DNA of 64,000 bases from Bryobacter sp. (GTDB lineage Bacteria; Acidobacteriota; Terriglobia; Bryobacterales; Bryobacteraceae): the NCBI GenBank assembly GCA_022843605.1, contig JALHNI010000015.1, positions 1 through 64,000 of the forward strand, written 5' to 3'. Numbering within the stretch: the first letter of the stretch is position 1; every line of letters starts with the position of its first letter. A program made the translations under genes and the position numbers. The notes beneath the pieces were generated by a model. That model was not told where the DNA came from. It was given only the letters and a program-made list of their open reading frames with translations, and searched no databases. This document shows, one piece after another, positions 42,264 through 50,781 of this stretch.

Positions 42264-44535
42264 CGGCCCGCATGAGAGCGCGCGTGGTCACGTCACCGGC
42301 GCGGCGCTCTATACCGACGATCTGCTGGGACGATTTCCGCGGCTGCTGCATGCCTGGCCGGTGTGCGCGCCCCATGCGCACGCGGCGCTGCTTAGGCTCG
42401 ACACGGACGCGGCGTTGGCGACCCCTGGCGTCTGTACGGTCCTCACCGGCGCGGACGTTCCGGGCGAGGGCAATACGGGCGCTAACCGGCATGACGAACC
42501 GATGTTTCCGCTCGAGGCGATGCATCATCAGCAGGCTGTGGCGTGGGTGCTGGGCGAAACCCTGGAGGCGGCGCAACGGGGTGCCGCCTTGGTGCGCGCT
42601 GAGTATGAAGAATTGCCGCCGATTCTGACGATTGAGGCGGCGATTGCCGCAGACAGTTATCTGAGCGGGCCGCACCGGATGGTGCGCGGCGATGTGTCGG
42701 CCCTTGAGCGTAGCGCCTTGAAGTTTGAGGGCGAGTTGCGGATTGGAGGCCAGGAGCATTTCTATCTCGAGACGCAATGCGCGATTGCCTGGCTTGACGA
42801 GACCGGCGGGGTGAGCGTGCAGTGCTCGACGCAGCATCCCGCTGAGGCGCAGGAGATTGCGGCGCGGGTGCTGAATCTGCCGAGGAGTCAGGTGACGGTG
42901 GAGTGCCTGCGGATGGGAGGGGCCTTCGGCGGCAAAGAGGTACAGTCGAATCCGTGGGTGGCCGTGGCGGCGCTGGGCGCCTGGAAGACGGGGCGGCCAG
43001 TGCGGGTCCGGTTGACGCGCAAGTTGGATATGGCGCTCACCGGCAAACGGCATCCATACCTGATTCGCTATGCGACCGGCTTTGCCGAAGACGGCCGGAT
43101 GGAGGGCTTGCGGGCAACTCTGTACTCCGATGGCGGATGGAGCCTCGACCTTTCGGAGCCGATCCTTTGGCGGTCGATGTTTCATTGCGACAACGCCTAT
43201 CTCTTGCCGAACGTTGAATTGACCGGCTACGTTTGCCGCACCCACAAGACTTCGCAGACGGCATTTCGCGGGTTTGGCGGACCGCAAGGAATGCTGGCCA
43301 TCGAGGAGATTCTGGACCAGGCCGCTCGCCGCCTAGGGATGAGGCCGGAGGCGATTCGCGAGAGGAACTTCTATCGCGAGGGCAACAGCACCCACTACGG
43401 ACAGCCGGTGAAGGATGCTTCCCGAATCCAGCGAATTTGGGACGAACTGAAGGCCTCCAGTTCCTTTGAGGCGCGGCGGGAGGAGATCGCGCGATGGAAT
43501 GCCGATTCACCTTACCGGAAGCGGGGCATCGCGATGACGCCGGTGAAGTTTGGCGTCTCGTTTACGGCGACGTTCTTCAACCAAGCCGGGGCGCTGGTTT
43601 TGATCTTCCGCGACGGCAGCGTCCAGGTGAATCATGGCGGCACCGAGATGGGGCAGGGCTTGAATACGAAGGTGCGGCGCATCGCCGCTGAGACGCTCGG
43701 AGTGCCGTTGGAGGCGATTCGTCTGATGCCGACCAATACCGGGAAGGTGCCGAACACGGCGCCCACGGCGGCTTCGGCGGGAACTGACTTGAATGGCGCG
43801 GCGGTCGCTAATGCCTGTTCGGAGCTACGGGAGCGCTTGCGGGAAGTGGCGGCGGCACTGCTCGATTGCGCGGCCGTTGAGGTGCAATTTGAACAGGGCA
43901 GGGTATCCGCACCCGGCAAGGAGCCGCTGCCCTTCGGGCGGGTCTGCGAAGAGGCCTACCGGCGTCGGGTGTCTCTGTCTGCTGAAGGGTACTATCGCAC
44001 GCCGGAGATTCACTACGACCCCAAGACCGGCCGCGGCCGTCCCTTCTACTACTTCGCCTACGGGGCGGCGGTGTCCGAGGTGGAGTTAGAGTCCTTTACG
44101 GGCGATTGCCGGGTGCGGCGGGTGGACTTACTCGAAGATGTGGGCGACTCGCTCGCCGAAGTGATTGACCGCGGACAACTCGAGGGCGGCTTTGTGCAAG
44201 GCCTGGGTTGGTTGACGATCGAGGAGTTACTCTGGGATTCGCACGGACGGCTAGCTACGGCGGGCGCTTCGACTTACAAACTGCCTTCGTGGTCAGAACT
44301 GCCGGAGGTCTTCAAGGTGTCGTTTCTGCCGCGGGCGACCGAGCCGGGAGTCATCTTTGGAAGTAAGGCCGTGGGCGAGCCACCGCTGATGCTGGCGATT
44401 TCGGCGAGGGAGGCCATTCGCGAGGCGATCGCGGCCTTCGGTTCCGGTGGACCCGTCCACTTAGACAGTCCTGCGACGCCGGAGCGTATCTTTTTTGCGA
44501 TTCGGGCGCAACAGGAGCAAGGTGGCCCGGCATGA
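42253..44535 (+). CDS. xdhB: Xanthine dehydrogenase large subunit (molybdopterin)
   Basis: This encodes 760 residues and forms the molybdopterin subunit that oxidises hypoxanthine and xanthine to urate. The first domain has GAALYTDD, and later segments show GGQEHFYLETQ, GGAFGGKE, QTAFRGFGGPQG and the catalytic Glu in GSKAVGEPPLMLA near residue 720. It overlaps xdhA at its start, and its TGA overlaps the guaD ATG as ATGA. No XdhC (cofactor sulfuration) gene is seen in this window. The length agrees with bacterial XdhB. Confidence 0.92.
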   Translation: MRDSGPHESARGHVTGAALYTDDLLGRFPRLLHAWPVCAPHAHAALLRLDTDAALATPGVCTVLTGADVPGEGNTGANRHDEPMFPLEAMHHQQAVAWVLGETLEAAQRGAALVRAEYEELPPILTIEAAIAADSYLSGPHRMVRGDVSALERSALKFEGELRIGGQEHFYLETQCAIAWLDETGGVSVQCSTQHPAEAQEIAARVLNLPRSQVTVECLRMGGAFGGKEVQSNPWVAVAALGAWKTGRPVRVRLTRKLDMALTGKRHPYLIRYATGFAEDGRMEGLRATLYSDGGWSLDLSEPILWRSMFHCDNAYLLPNVELTGYVCRTHKTSQTAFRGFGGPQGMLAIEEILDQAARRLGMRPEAIRERNFYREGNSTHYGQPVKDASRIQRIWDELKASSSFEARREEIARWNADSPYRKRGIAMTPVKFGVSFTATFFNQAGALVLIFRDGSVQVNHGGTEMGQGLNTKVRRIAAETLGVPLEAIRLMPTNTGKVPNTAPTAASAGTDLNGAAVANACSELRERLREVAAALLDCAAVEVQFEQGRVSAPGKEPLPFGRVCEEAYRRRVSLSAEGYYRTPEIHYDPKTGRGRPFYYFAYGAAVSEVELESFTGDCRVRRVDLLEDVGDSLAEVIDRGQLEGGFVQGLGWLTIEELLWDSHGRLATAGASTYKLPSWSELPEVFKVSFLPRATEPGVIFGSKAVGEPPLMLAISAREAIREAIAAFGSGGPVHLDSPATPERIFFAIRAQQEQGGPA

Positions 44536-45833
44536 GCGAGTTACTGCGCGGGACGATTCTGCATACGCGGTGGAATCCGTTTCTGGCGGACGCCGCGCTC
44601 GAGCACTTCGATGACGGCGGCTTGCTGATCCGCGAGGGCCGGATCGCGGCTTGCGGTGAGTATGCTTCGGTGGCGCGGGCGAATCCGGAAGCGTTGACGC
44701 GAGATCTGCGGGGCGGATACTTACTGCCCGGCTTCGTCGATACGCATATTCACTTTCCCCAGATTCGCGTGATCGGCGGACTGGGGCGGCACTTACTGGA
44801 TTGGCTAGAGCATCATGCGCTGCCCGAAGAAGCCCGGATGGCTGACCTAACTCATGCTGGGCGTGTCGCCAAGGCCTTCACTCGCTCTCTCGCAGCAAAT
44901 GGCACGACGACGGCATTGGTTTTCGGCGCGCATTTCGGAGCGGCTACGGGTGCCTTGTTTGAGGCGGCGGCGAGCTCCGGTTTGCGGATCCTCAGCGGCA
45001 TGGTGCTTTCGGATCGGCTGCTTCGCTCTGAGTTGCATCAGAGCCCCGAGCAGGCCTATCGGGACAGCACGGCATTGATTCGCGAGTATCATGGCCGGGG
45101 CCGCTTGCTCTATGCGGTGACGCCGAGGTTCGCGCTGTCGGCGTCTGAAGCGATTCTGGAAGTCTGTCAGACGTTGATGCAAGAGACGGAGGGGGTTCGC
45201 TTCCAGAGTCATCTGAATGAGAATTGGCTGGAGATTCAGGAAGTGAGACGGCTGTTTCCGTGGGCTTCAGATTACTTCGGAGTCTATGAACGGTATGGCC
45301 TTTGCGGCCCCCACGCGGTGATGGCCCACAATCTGCATCCGGCTGCTGGGGAACTGGAACGGCTGGCGGGGACGCGGACCTCGGTTTCGCATTGCCCATG
45401 CAGTAACTCGGCCCTCGGGAGCGGAATGTTTCCGCTGCGCCGTCATCTGGAGGCAGGCGTGCACTGCGCGCTCGGCACGGACGTGGGCGGCGGCACCGGC
45501 TTCGGGTTGCCGAAGGAAGCGCTTCAGGCTTACTTTATGCAGCGCTTGGCGCCGGAAGGTTTGATGCTGGATCCGGTCAAGTTACTGTATCTGGCGACGT
45601 TGGCCGGGGCGGAAGCGGTCGGGCTGGGCGCGACGGCCGGCAATTTCGAGGTGAACAAGGCCGCGGATCTGGTCTATCTGAAGGCTCCGGTTGAGAGCCC
45701 GCTGGCTTACTCGCTGGAGTTAGCCGAGAGCCCGGAAACTAAGCTGGCGGCGATCCTTGCCCAAGCGGGGCCAGAGACAGTTCGAGAGGTGCGCGTGGAG
45801 GGTGAGATGGTTTACCGGGCGGAGGCCGCATGA
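44532..45833 (+). CDS. guaD: Guanine deaminase
   Basis: This 433-residue amidohydrolase hydrolyses guanine to xanthine and ammonia. Metal ligands begin with HIH at residues 72-74 (VDTHIHFPQ), then SHLNENW, AHNLHPAAGELE, and LGTDVGGGTGFG with the conserved Asp. The motif SHCPCSNSALGSGMF is typical of GuaD. It joins the guanine branch to xanthine oxidation. It is coupled to xdhB and to uraD by 4-base ATGA overlaps on both sides. Confidence 0.9.
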   Translation: MSELLRGTILHTRWNPFLADAALEHFDDGGLLIREGRIAACGEYASVARANPEALTRDLRGGYLLPGFVDTHIHFPQIRVIGGLGRHLLDWLEHHALPEEARMADLTHAGRVAKAFTRSLAANGTTTALVFGAHFGAATGALFEAAASSGLRILSGMVLSDRLLRSELHQSPEQAYRDSTALIREYHGRGRLLYAVTPRFALSASEAILEVCQTLMQETEGVRFQSHLNENWLEIQEVRRLFPWASDYFGVYERYGLCGPHAVMAHNLHPAAGELERLAGTRTSVSHCPCSNSALGSGMFPLRRHLEAGVHCALGTDVGGGTGFGLPKEALQAYFMQRLAPEGLMLDPVKLLYLATLAGAEAVGLGATAGNFEVNKAADLVYLKAPVESPLAYSLELAESPETKLAAILAQAGPETVREVRVEGEMVYRAEAA

Positions 45834-46321
45834 CGATCGCCGAAGTCAATGCGATGAGTCAAGCGGAGTTTATCGAGCGGGTGGGCTGGGTCTTTGAGCA
45901 TTCGCCTTGGGTGGCGGAGCGGGCGTGGATACGGCGGCCCTTCGCTGATCTGGCTGGCCTGCACGCGGCGATGTGGGAGCAGGTGAGTGCCGCGACTCGC
46001 GAGCAACAGCTCTCCTTGCTGCGGGCGCATCCGGATTTGGGAACCCGGGCCCGGATGAGCGATGCCTCCAGCGGCGAACAAGCCGGTGCCGGGCTCGACC
46101 GTCTGACGCCGGAGGAGTTCGAGCGATTGCAGACGGCCAATGCTACTTATCGCAAGACCTTCGACTTTCCGTTTCTGTTTGCCGTCAAGGGCAGTACGAA
46201 ATTCGACATTCTCGAGGCCATCGAGCGGCGCGTACATTCGTCGTGGGAGGCGGAGTTCCAGACGGCGCTGGATCAGGTATTTCGCATTGCCGGCTTTCGA
46301 TTACAGGATTTAGTTCAATAG
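45830..46321 (+). CDS. uraD: OHCU decarboxylase
   Basis: This 163-residue enzyme decarboxylates 2-oxo-4-hydroxy-4-carboxy-5-ureidoimidazoline to S-allantoin. Features are NAMSQAEFIERVGWVFEHSPWVAERAW and RAHPDLG with the conserved His, then the C-terminal FLFAVKGSTKFDILEAIERR. The length matches the family. It precedes urate oxidase, so the order is not the order of the reactions. The start overlaps the guaD stop as ATGA. Confidence 0.92.
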   Translation: MTIAEVNAMSQAEFIERVGWVFEHSPWVAERAWIRRPFADLAGLHAAMWEQVSAATREQQLSLLRAHPDLGTRARMSDASSGEQAGAGLDRLTPEEFERLQTANATYRKTFDFPFLFAVKGSTKFDILEAIERRVHSSWEAEFQTALDQVFRIAGFRLQDLVQ

Positions 46322-46330
46322 GATACTCGC

Positions 46331-47176
46331 GTGGAAACATTTTCAAGTGGCTGGAAAAGAAACTATTACGGCAAGGGCGAGGTGACGGCGTATCGGCTGA
46401 ATCGCGATGGCCAAGTACCGGACGGACAGAGCGCCCTATTTGGGGCTAACACCAAGATGTTGCTTTACGGTGAGGCCTTCTGGCCGACTTACACGACTGG
46501 CGATAACTCCGGCCTGATCGCCACGGATTCGATGAAGAACTTCATTCAGCACGAGACGCTGAATTATGGCGGGCCCGATCTAGAAGGCTATTGCCGGTTT
46601 CTCGCAGAGAAGTTCATTGGTCTCTATCCTCAGGTGGAGGGTTTGCAGGTATCTTCTGTCGAAATTCCCTATCGCGCGCAGGGGAAATGGTCCTACTCAC
46701 CCGGTGGGCCGGAGCAGGCGACCGCTCGCGTGGAGCTGAACCGGGAGGGAATTGTCGAAGCCGCCTCCGGTATTCGGGGCTTTCGCATCGTACGGCTGGG
46801 CGGCAGTGCTTTCAAGGGCTTTGCCCGTGATGAGTACACGACTTTGCCCGATATCGAGAACCGGCCCCTGCATATGTGGCTCGACCTGGAGTGGAGTTAC
46901 GTGAGTCCCGGCGAGGCTTTCAATGGCGGCGCGGTGACAAAAGCAGTTCGCCGGATGACCCATGAGTTGTTCGATGCGTTTGAGTCTGGGAGCATTCAGG
47001 AGATTATCTATCAACTGGGCACGCGCATGTTGTCTGAGGTTCCTGTAATTGCCGAGATTCACTTAGAGGCCAATAACCGGACCTGGGATACGATTGCGGA
47101 GCGGGGCGGGGAACTAGGCGTTTATACGGATGCCAGGCCTCCTTACGGATGTCTGGGCTTAAGGATGAAGCGATAA
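46331..47176 (+). CDS. Urate oxidase (uricase)
   Basis: This 281-residue cofactor-free enzyme oxidises urate to 5-hydroxyisourate with O2. The N-terminal half has GKGEVTAYRLNRDG and the diagnostic YTTGDNSGLIATDSMKNFI, which contains the catalytic Thr and the Lys of the dyad. The C-terminal half repeats the tunnelling fold. Bacillus calls the equivalent pucL and fungi uaZ; no symbol is assigned here. GTG 46331 is the start, 9 bases after uraD. The next gene begins 1 base after its stop. Confidence 0.93.
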   Translation: METFSSGWKRNYYGKGEVTAYRLNRDGQVPDGQSALFGANTKMLLYGEAFWPTYTTGDNSGLIATDSMKNFIQHETLNYGGPDLEGYCRFLAEKFIGLYPQVEGLQVSSVEIPYRAQGKWSYSPGGPEQATARVELNREGIVEAASGIRGFRIVRLGGSAFKGFARDEYTTLPDIENRPLHMWLDLEWSYVSPGEAFNGGAVTKAVRRMTHELFDAFESGSIQEIIYQLGTRMLSEVPVIAEIHLEANNRTWDTIAERGGELGVYTDARPPYGCLGLRMKR

Positions 47177-47530
47177 ATGGCCAAGCTGTCAACCCATGTG
47201 CTCGACACTGCGCGCGGCATTCCGGCCGGTGGGCTTGCGATTGATCTGCACCAGGTTACTGCGGGTGGCCGGATGCATCTGAAGTCTGTGGTGACGAATA
47301 GCGATGGGAGGACGGCGGAGCCGTTGCTGAATGGCGAGCTGTTGGCCACCGGGACTTACGAACTGACTTTTCATGCGGGCGAGTACCTTCGACGAGCCGG
47401 CGCGGAACTGCCCGATCCGCCTTTCCTTGACGAGGTCGTCATCCGATTTGGCATTTCGGAGGCTACCGGAAGTTACCATGTGCCGCTGCTGCTCTCGCCG
47501 TATGGCTACAGCACTTACCGGGGGTCCTGA
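47177..47530 (+). CDS. uraH: 5-Hydroxyisourate hydrolase (transthyretin-like)
   Basis: This 117-residue enzyme hydrolyses 5-hydroxyisourate to OHCU. It has the N-terminal [16 protein letters not shown] with the catalytic His, and the C-terminal YGYSTYRGS that is diagnostic of HIUases and separates them from true transthyretin. The active form is a homotetramer. It starts 1 base after urate oxidase, and its stop overlaps the next start by one base (TGATG). Confidence 0.95.
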   Translation: MAKLSTHVLDTARGIPAGGLAIDLHQVTAGGRMHLKSVVTNSDGRTAEPLLNGELLATGTYELTFHAGEYLRRAGAELPDPPFLDEVVIRFGISEATGSYHVPLLLSPYGYSTYRGS

Positions 47531-48738
47531 TGGATCGGTTTCTGGCGGCGGCGCAGGAGGCGATGGAGCATTGCCATTGGATTGCGGAGCGTTCTGAGGA
47601 CGTCGGCCGCACCACGCGAACCTTTCTCTCGCCGCCGATGCACGAGGTGCACGCTTACTTGCGCACGTGGATGGAGAACTGCGGACTGACGGTGGAGGTC
47701 GATGCCGTTGGGAATCTGCGCGGCACGACTGGCAAGACAAGGCTGATCATCGCTTCGCACCTGGATACCGTGCCCGCGGCGGGTGCGTACGACGGTGTTC
47801 TGGGTGTCGTGATGGCCGTGAGCCTGGTGCGGCTGATGCAGGGTTCGGCGGTCGGTGTGGAGGTGATCGGCTTTTCGGAAGAAGAGGGCGTCCGCTTCGG
47901 TGCGCCGTTCATTGGGAGCCGCGCGTTGGTGGGGAGTGTGCAGGAGATGCTGTCGCTCACCGACAGACAAGGCATCACCGTGGCCGGGGCGATTCGCCAG
48001 TATGGGCTTGACCCGGAGCGGATTGCTGAGGCCGAAGTCGGGCCCCAGGCGAAGGCCTATCTGGAGATTCACATCGAACAGGGCCCAGTGCTAGAAAGCC
48101 TGGATCTTCCGCTGGGGGTGGTGGAGGCGATTGCTGGACAGTCTCGCCTGGATGTCACGTTTTCCGGACAGAGTAATCATGCCGGCACTACGCCAATGGC
48201 TTTGCGACGCGATGCGCTGGCGGGCGCGGCGGAGTGGATTCAGGTGGTGGAGAGCGAGGCGCAGGCAACTGCCGGACTGGTCGCCACTGTGGGCTATCTG
48301 GAAGCTCACCCCAACGTGCGCAATGCAATCAATGGCCGGTTGGTGGCGAGCCTCGATGTACGCCATGCGCAGGATCACGTTCGCCTTGCCGCGGTGGACT
48401 CGCTGTTGGCGCAGGCGAGCCGGATCGGCGAACGGCGAGGGCTGCGAGTTACGTCGAAGACAAACCTGGATCAGGCTGCCGTGCCGATGGACTCCGGACT
48501 CGTGGATCTGCTGGCGGAGGCGGTCTCGGCGACCGGGAGAACTGCGCACCGAATGACGAGCGGCGCCGGTCATGATGCCATGATCGTTGCGCAGCGTCTT
48601 CCTTGCGCCATGCTGTTCTTGAGGAGTCCGGGCGGGATTAGCCACCATCCCGATGAGCGCGTTCTCGTGGAGGACGTAGCGGCCGGGTTGGAGGCTGGGA
48701 TTGAGTTTCTGAAGGGGTGGGAGGCGCGCAATGTTTGA
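47530..48738 (+). CDS. allC: Allantoate amidohydrolase
   Basis: This 402-residue M20-type metalloenzyme removes ammonia from allantoate, giving ureidoglycine. Metal sites include ASHLDTVPAAGAYDGVLGV, FSEEEGVRFGAPFIGSRALVG, EIHIEQGPVLE and a terminal ISHHPDERV. Compared with the paralog at 50778-52043 it has the AAH-type GAGHDAMIVAQRLPCAMLFLRSPGG. Substrate specificity is inferred from the neighbouring allantoinase and ureidoglycine enzymes. It overlaps allantoinase by 8 bases. Confidence 0.88.
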   Translation: MDRFLAAAQEAMEHCHWIAERSEDVGRTTRTFLSPPMHEVHAYLRTWMENCGLTVEVDAVGNLRGTTGKTRLIIASHLDTVPAAGAYDGVLGVVMAVSLVRLMQGSAVGVEVIGFSEEEGVRFGAPFIGSRALVGSVQEMLSLTDRQGITVAGAIRQYGLDPERIAEAEVGPQAKAYLEIHIEQGPVLESLDLPLGVVEAIAGQSRLDVTFSGQSNHAGTTPMALRRDALAGAAEWIQVVESEAQATAGLVATVGYLEAHPNVRNAINGRLVASLDVRHAQDHVRLAAVDSLLAQASRIGERRGLRVTSKTNLDQAAVPMDSGLVDLLAEAVSATGRTAHRMTSGAGHDAMIVAQRLPCAMLFLRSPGGISHHPDERVLVEDVAAGLEAGIEFLKGWEARNV

Positions 48739-50071
48739 CACGGTGATTCGCGGTGGACACACCGTAACGGCGAACGGCGTAACGCAAGCCGATGTTGCGA
48801 TCGAGGATGGCCGCATCGCAGCCGTCGGACTTGCACTCGGTTCCGGGAAGGAGGAGATTGACGCCCAGGGGCTGCACCTGCTGCCCGGGGTGATCGACGC
48901 GCACCTCCATTTCAATGAGCCGGGCCGCGCGGATTGGGAAGGCGCCGCCACCGGCAGTCGCGCTCTGGCCGCGGGCGGCGGCACGGTGTTCTTCGATATG
49001 CCCTTGAACTCGACGCCCTGCACGACCAATGCGGCCGAGTTCGAGCGCAAACGCGTGGCTTTGGCGGCGGCTTCGATCACCGACTTCGGGCTGTGGGGCG
49101 GTCTGATTCCAGGCAACCTGGCCGATATGGCGGAACTGGCTGCAGCCGGCGCGATTGGCTTCAAGGCCTTCATGTCGAATTCGGGCCTTCCGGAGTTCCC
49201 CCGCGCTGACGACGCCACTCTGCTGGACGGGATGGCTGAGGCGGCAAGGCTGGGCCTTCCCGTCGGTGTCCACGCGGAGGGCGAGGAGTTGACGCGCGAA
49301 CTGTCGCAGCGCATGCTGGCTGCGGGACGCACCGGAGTGCGTGACTTTCTCGAGTCGCGCCCGGTGATGGCCGAGGTCGAGGCGATCTCACGCGCGGTGT
49401 TATTTGCTGGAGAGACCAAGGCGCGGCTGCACATTGTCCATATCAGTTCGGGCCGTGGCGTCGCGGTGGCCGTTGAGGCGCGTTCACGCGGGGTGGACGT
49501 GTCGATCGAGACCTGCCCGCACTATCTCTTTTTCACGACTGAAGATGTGGAACGGATCGGCGTGGCAGCAAAGTGCGCTCCACCAATCCGGGACGCTCAC
49601 GAACGAGACGAACTTTGGAATGCCGTGCTGGATGGCTGGCTTGACCTGGTGGCGTCGGACCATTCGCCGGCGCCCATCGAGCAGAAGTCCGGCGACTTCT
49701 TCCACGCCTGGGGCGGGATCGCCGGGGTGCAGTCCACGTTGGCAGTGATGCTGGAGGCCGGCTACCACGCGCGCGGATTGCCGCTGGAGCGGATCGCGTC
49801 CTTGCTGGCGACCCGGCCGGCGGAGCGCTTCGGCATTCCGGCGAAGGGCTCGATTGCCCTGGGGATGGATGCCGACCTTGCGCTGGTGAACTTGGCTGGC
49901 GTCACCAAACTCGAACCCGAACATCTTTTTCAGCGGCACCGGATGAGCCCCTACTTGGGGTCCACCTTTCGCGGCACCATCACCCGGACTATTCGGCGGG
50001 GCGAAAGCATCTTCACCGGTGGCGTCATTACGGCCAAAACTCAAGGAAAACTACTGAAATGCAATCGCTAG
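48731..50071 (+). CDS. allB: Allantoinase
   Basis: This 446-residue amidohydrolase opens the allantoin ring to give allantoate. It has the metal-site GVIDAHLHFNEPGRADWEG, GFKAFMSNSGLPEF with the carboxylated Lys, and later SDHSPAP, where the catalytic Asp lies. It is a close relative of dihydroorotase and hydantoinase; the operon context supports allantoinase. The start overlaps allC by 8 bases and its end overlaps the ureidoglycine gene by 13 bases. Confidence 0.92.
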   Translation: MFDTVIRGGHTVTANGVTQADVAIEDGRIAAVGLALGSGKEEIDAQGLHLLPGVIDAHLHFNEPGRADWEGAATGSRALAAGGGTVFFDMPLNSTPCTTNAAEFERKRVALAAASITDFGLWGGLIPGNLADMAELAAAGAIGFKAFMSNSGLPEFPRADDATLLDGMAEAARLGLPVGVHAEGEELTRELSQRMLAAGRTGVRDFLESRPVMAEVEAISRAVLFAGETKARLHIVHISSGRGVAVAVEARSRGVDVSIETCPHYLFFTTEDVERIGVAAKCAPPIRDAHERDELWNAVLDGWLDLVASDHSPAPIEQKSGDFFHAWGGIAGVQSTLAVMLEAGYHARGLPLERIASLLATRPAERFGIPAKGSIALGMDADLALVNLAGVTKLEPEHLFQRHRMSPYLGSTFRGTITRTIRRGESIFTGGVITAKTQGKLLKCNR

Positions 50072-50781
50072 GACACACGCGCAGCGCCCATCGCGCGGAT
50101 CACTTGCTCCATACGCCCGACACTTTCGTGCGGGCGCCGTGGCCCGGCATGAAGAATGCGACGGCCGTCGTTCATGCGGCGCCGGCGATCGGTGCGAAGT
50201 TCACCCAATACACAGCCGAGTTCGAGGCGGGCGGCGTATTGCCCGCGGCTTCGGCGCAACGCTTCCTGTACGTTCTGGAGGGCGAGATTCAGGCCGGCGA
50301 CCGCACCTTGGGCGTCAACGCCTATGCCTACTGGCCGGCTGGCGTGGACAGCATGGTGACGGCCTTGCAGGCCGGCACTCGTGCAGCGGTGATCGAGAAG
50401 CCTTACCTACCATTGGCGGGTGTCGCGGCGCCGACGGCATTTACCGGCATCGAGACGTCGATTGCGTCGCAGTCGCTGATGGGCGACCCTGATCTCGAAG
50501 TTCGTCCGATGATTCCCGCCGACCCGGGTTTTGATTTCGCCGTCAACACCATGACCTTCCGGCCGGGTGCCGCGCTGCCCATGGTGGAGGTGCACGTGAT
50601 GGAACACGGCTTGCTGTTCCTGGAAGGCGGGGGCATCTATCGCCTCGGCGACCATTGGTACCCCGTCACCACGGGTGACTTCATCTACATGGCGCCGTAT
50701 TGTCCGCAGTGGTTCGGCGCGATCGGCAAAACTCGGGCCAAGTATCTCATCTACAAGGACTGGAACCGGACCGCGGAATGA
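50059..50781 (+). CDS. allE: (S)-Ureidoglycine aminohydrolase (bicupin)
   Basis: This encodes 240 residues with two cupin domains (about 45-115 and 165-235). The C-terminal cupin holds the manganese ligands Glu177, His179, His183 and Gln217 (MVEVHVMEHG, CPQWF), matching plant and E. coli UGHY/AllE. It converts S-ureidoglycine to S-ureidoglycolate and ammonia. The start overlaps allB and the stop overlaps the ureidoglycolate gene as ATGA. Its presence supports the ureide route that avoids urea. Confidence 0.9.
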   Translation: MQSLGHTRSAHRADHLLHTPDTFVRAPWPGMKNATAVVHAAPAIGAKFTQYTAEFEAGGVLPAASAQRFLYVLEGEIQAGDRTLGVNAYAYWPAGVDSMVTALQAGTRAAVIEKPYLPLAGVAAPTAFTGIETSIASQSLMGDPDLEVRPMIPADPGFDFAVNTMTFRPGAALPMVEVHVMEHGLLFLEGGGIYRLGDHWYPVTTGDFIYMAPYCPQWFGAIGKTRAKYLIYKDWNRTAE

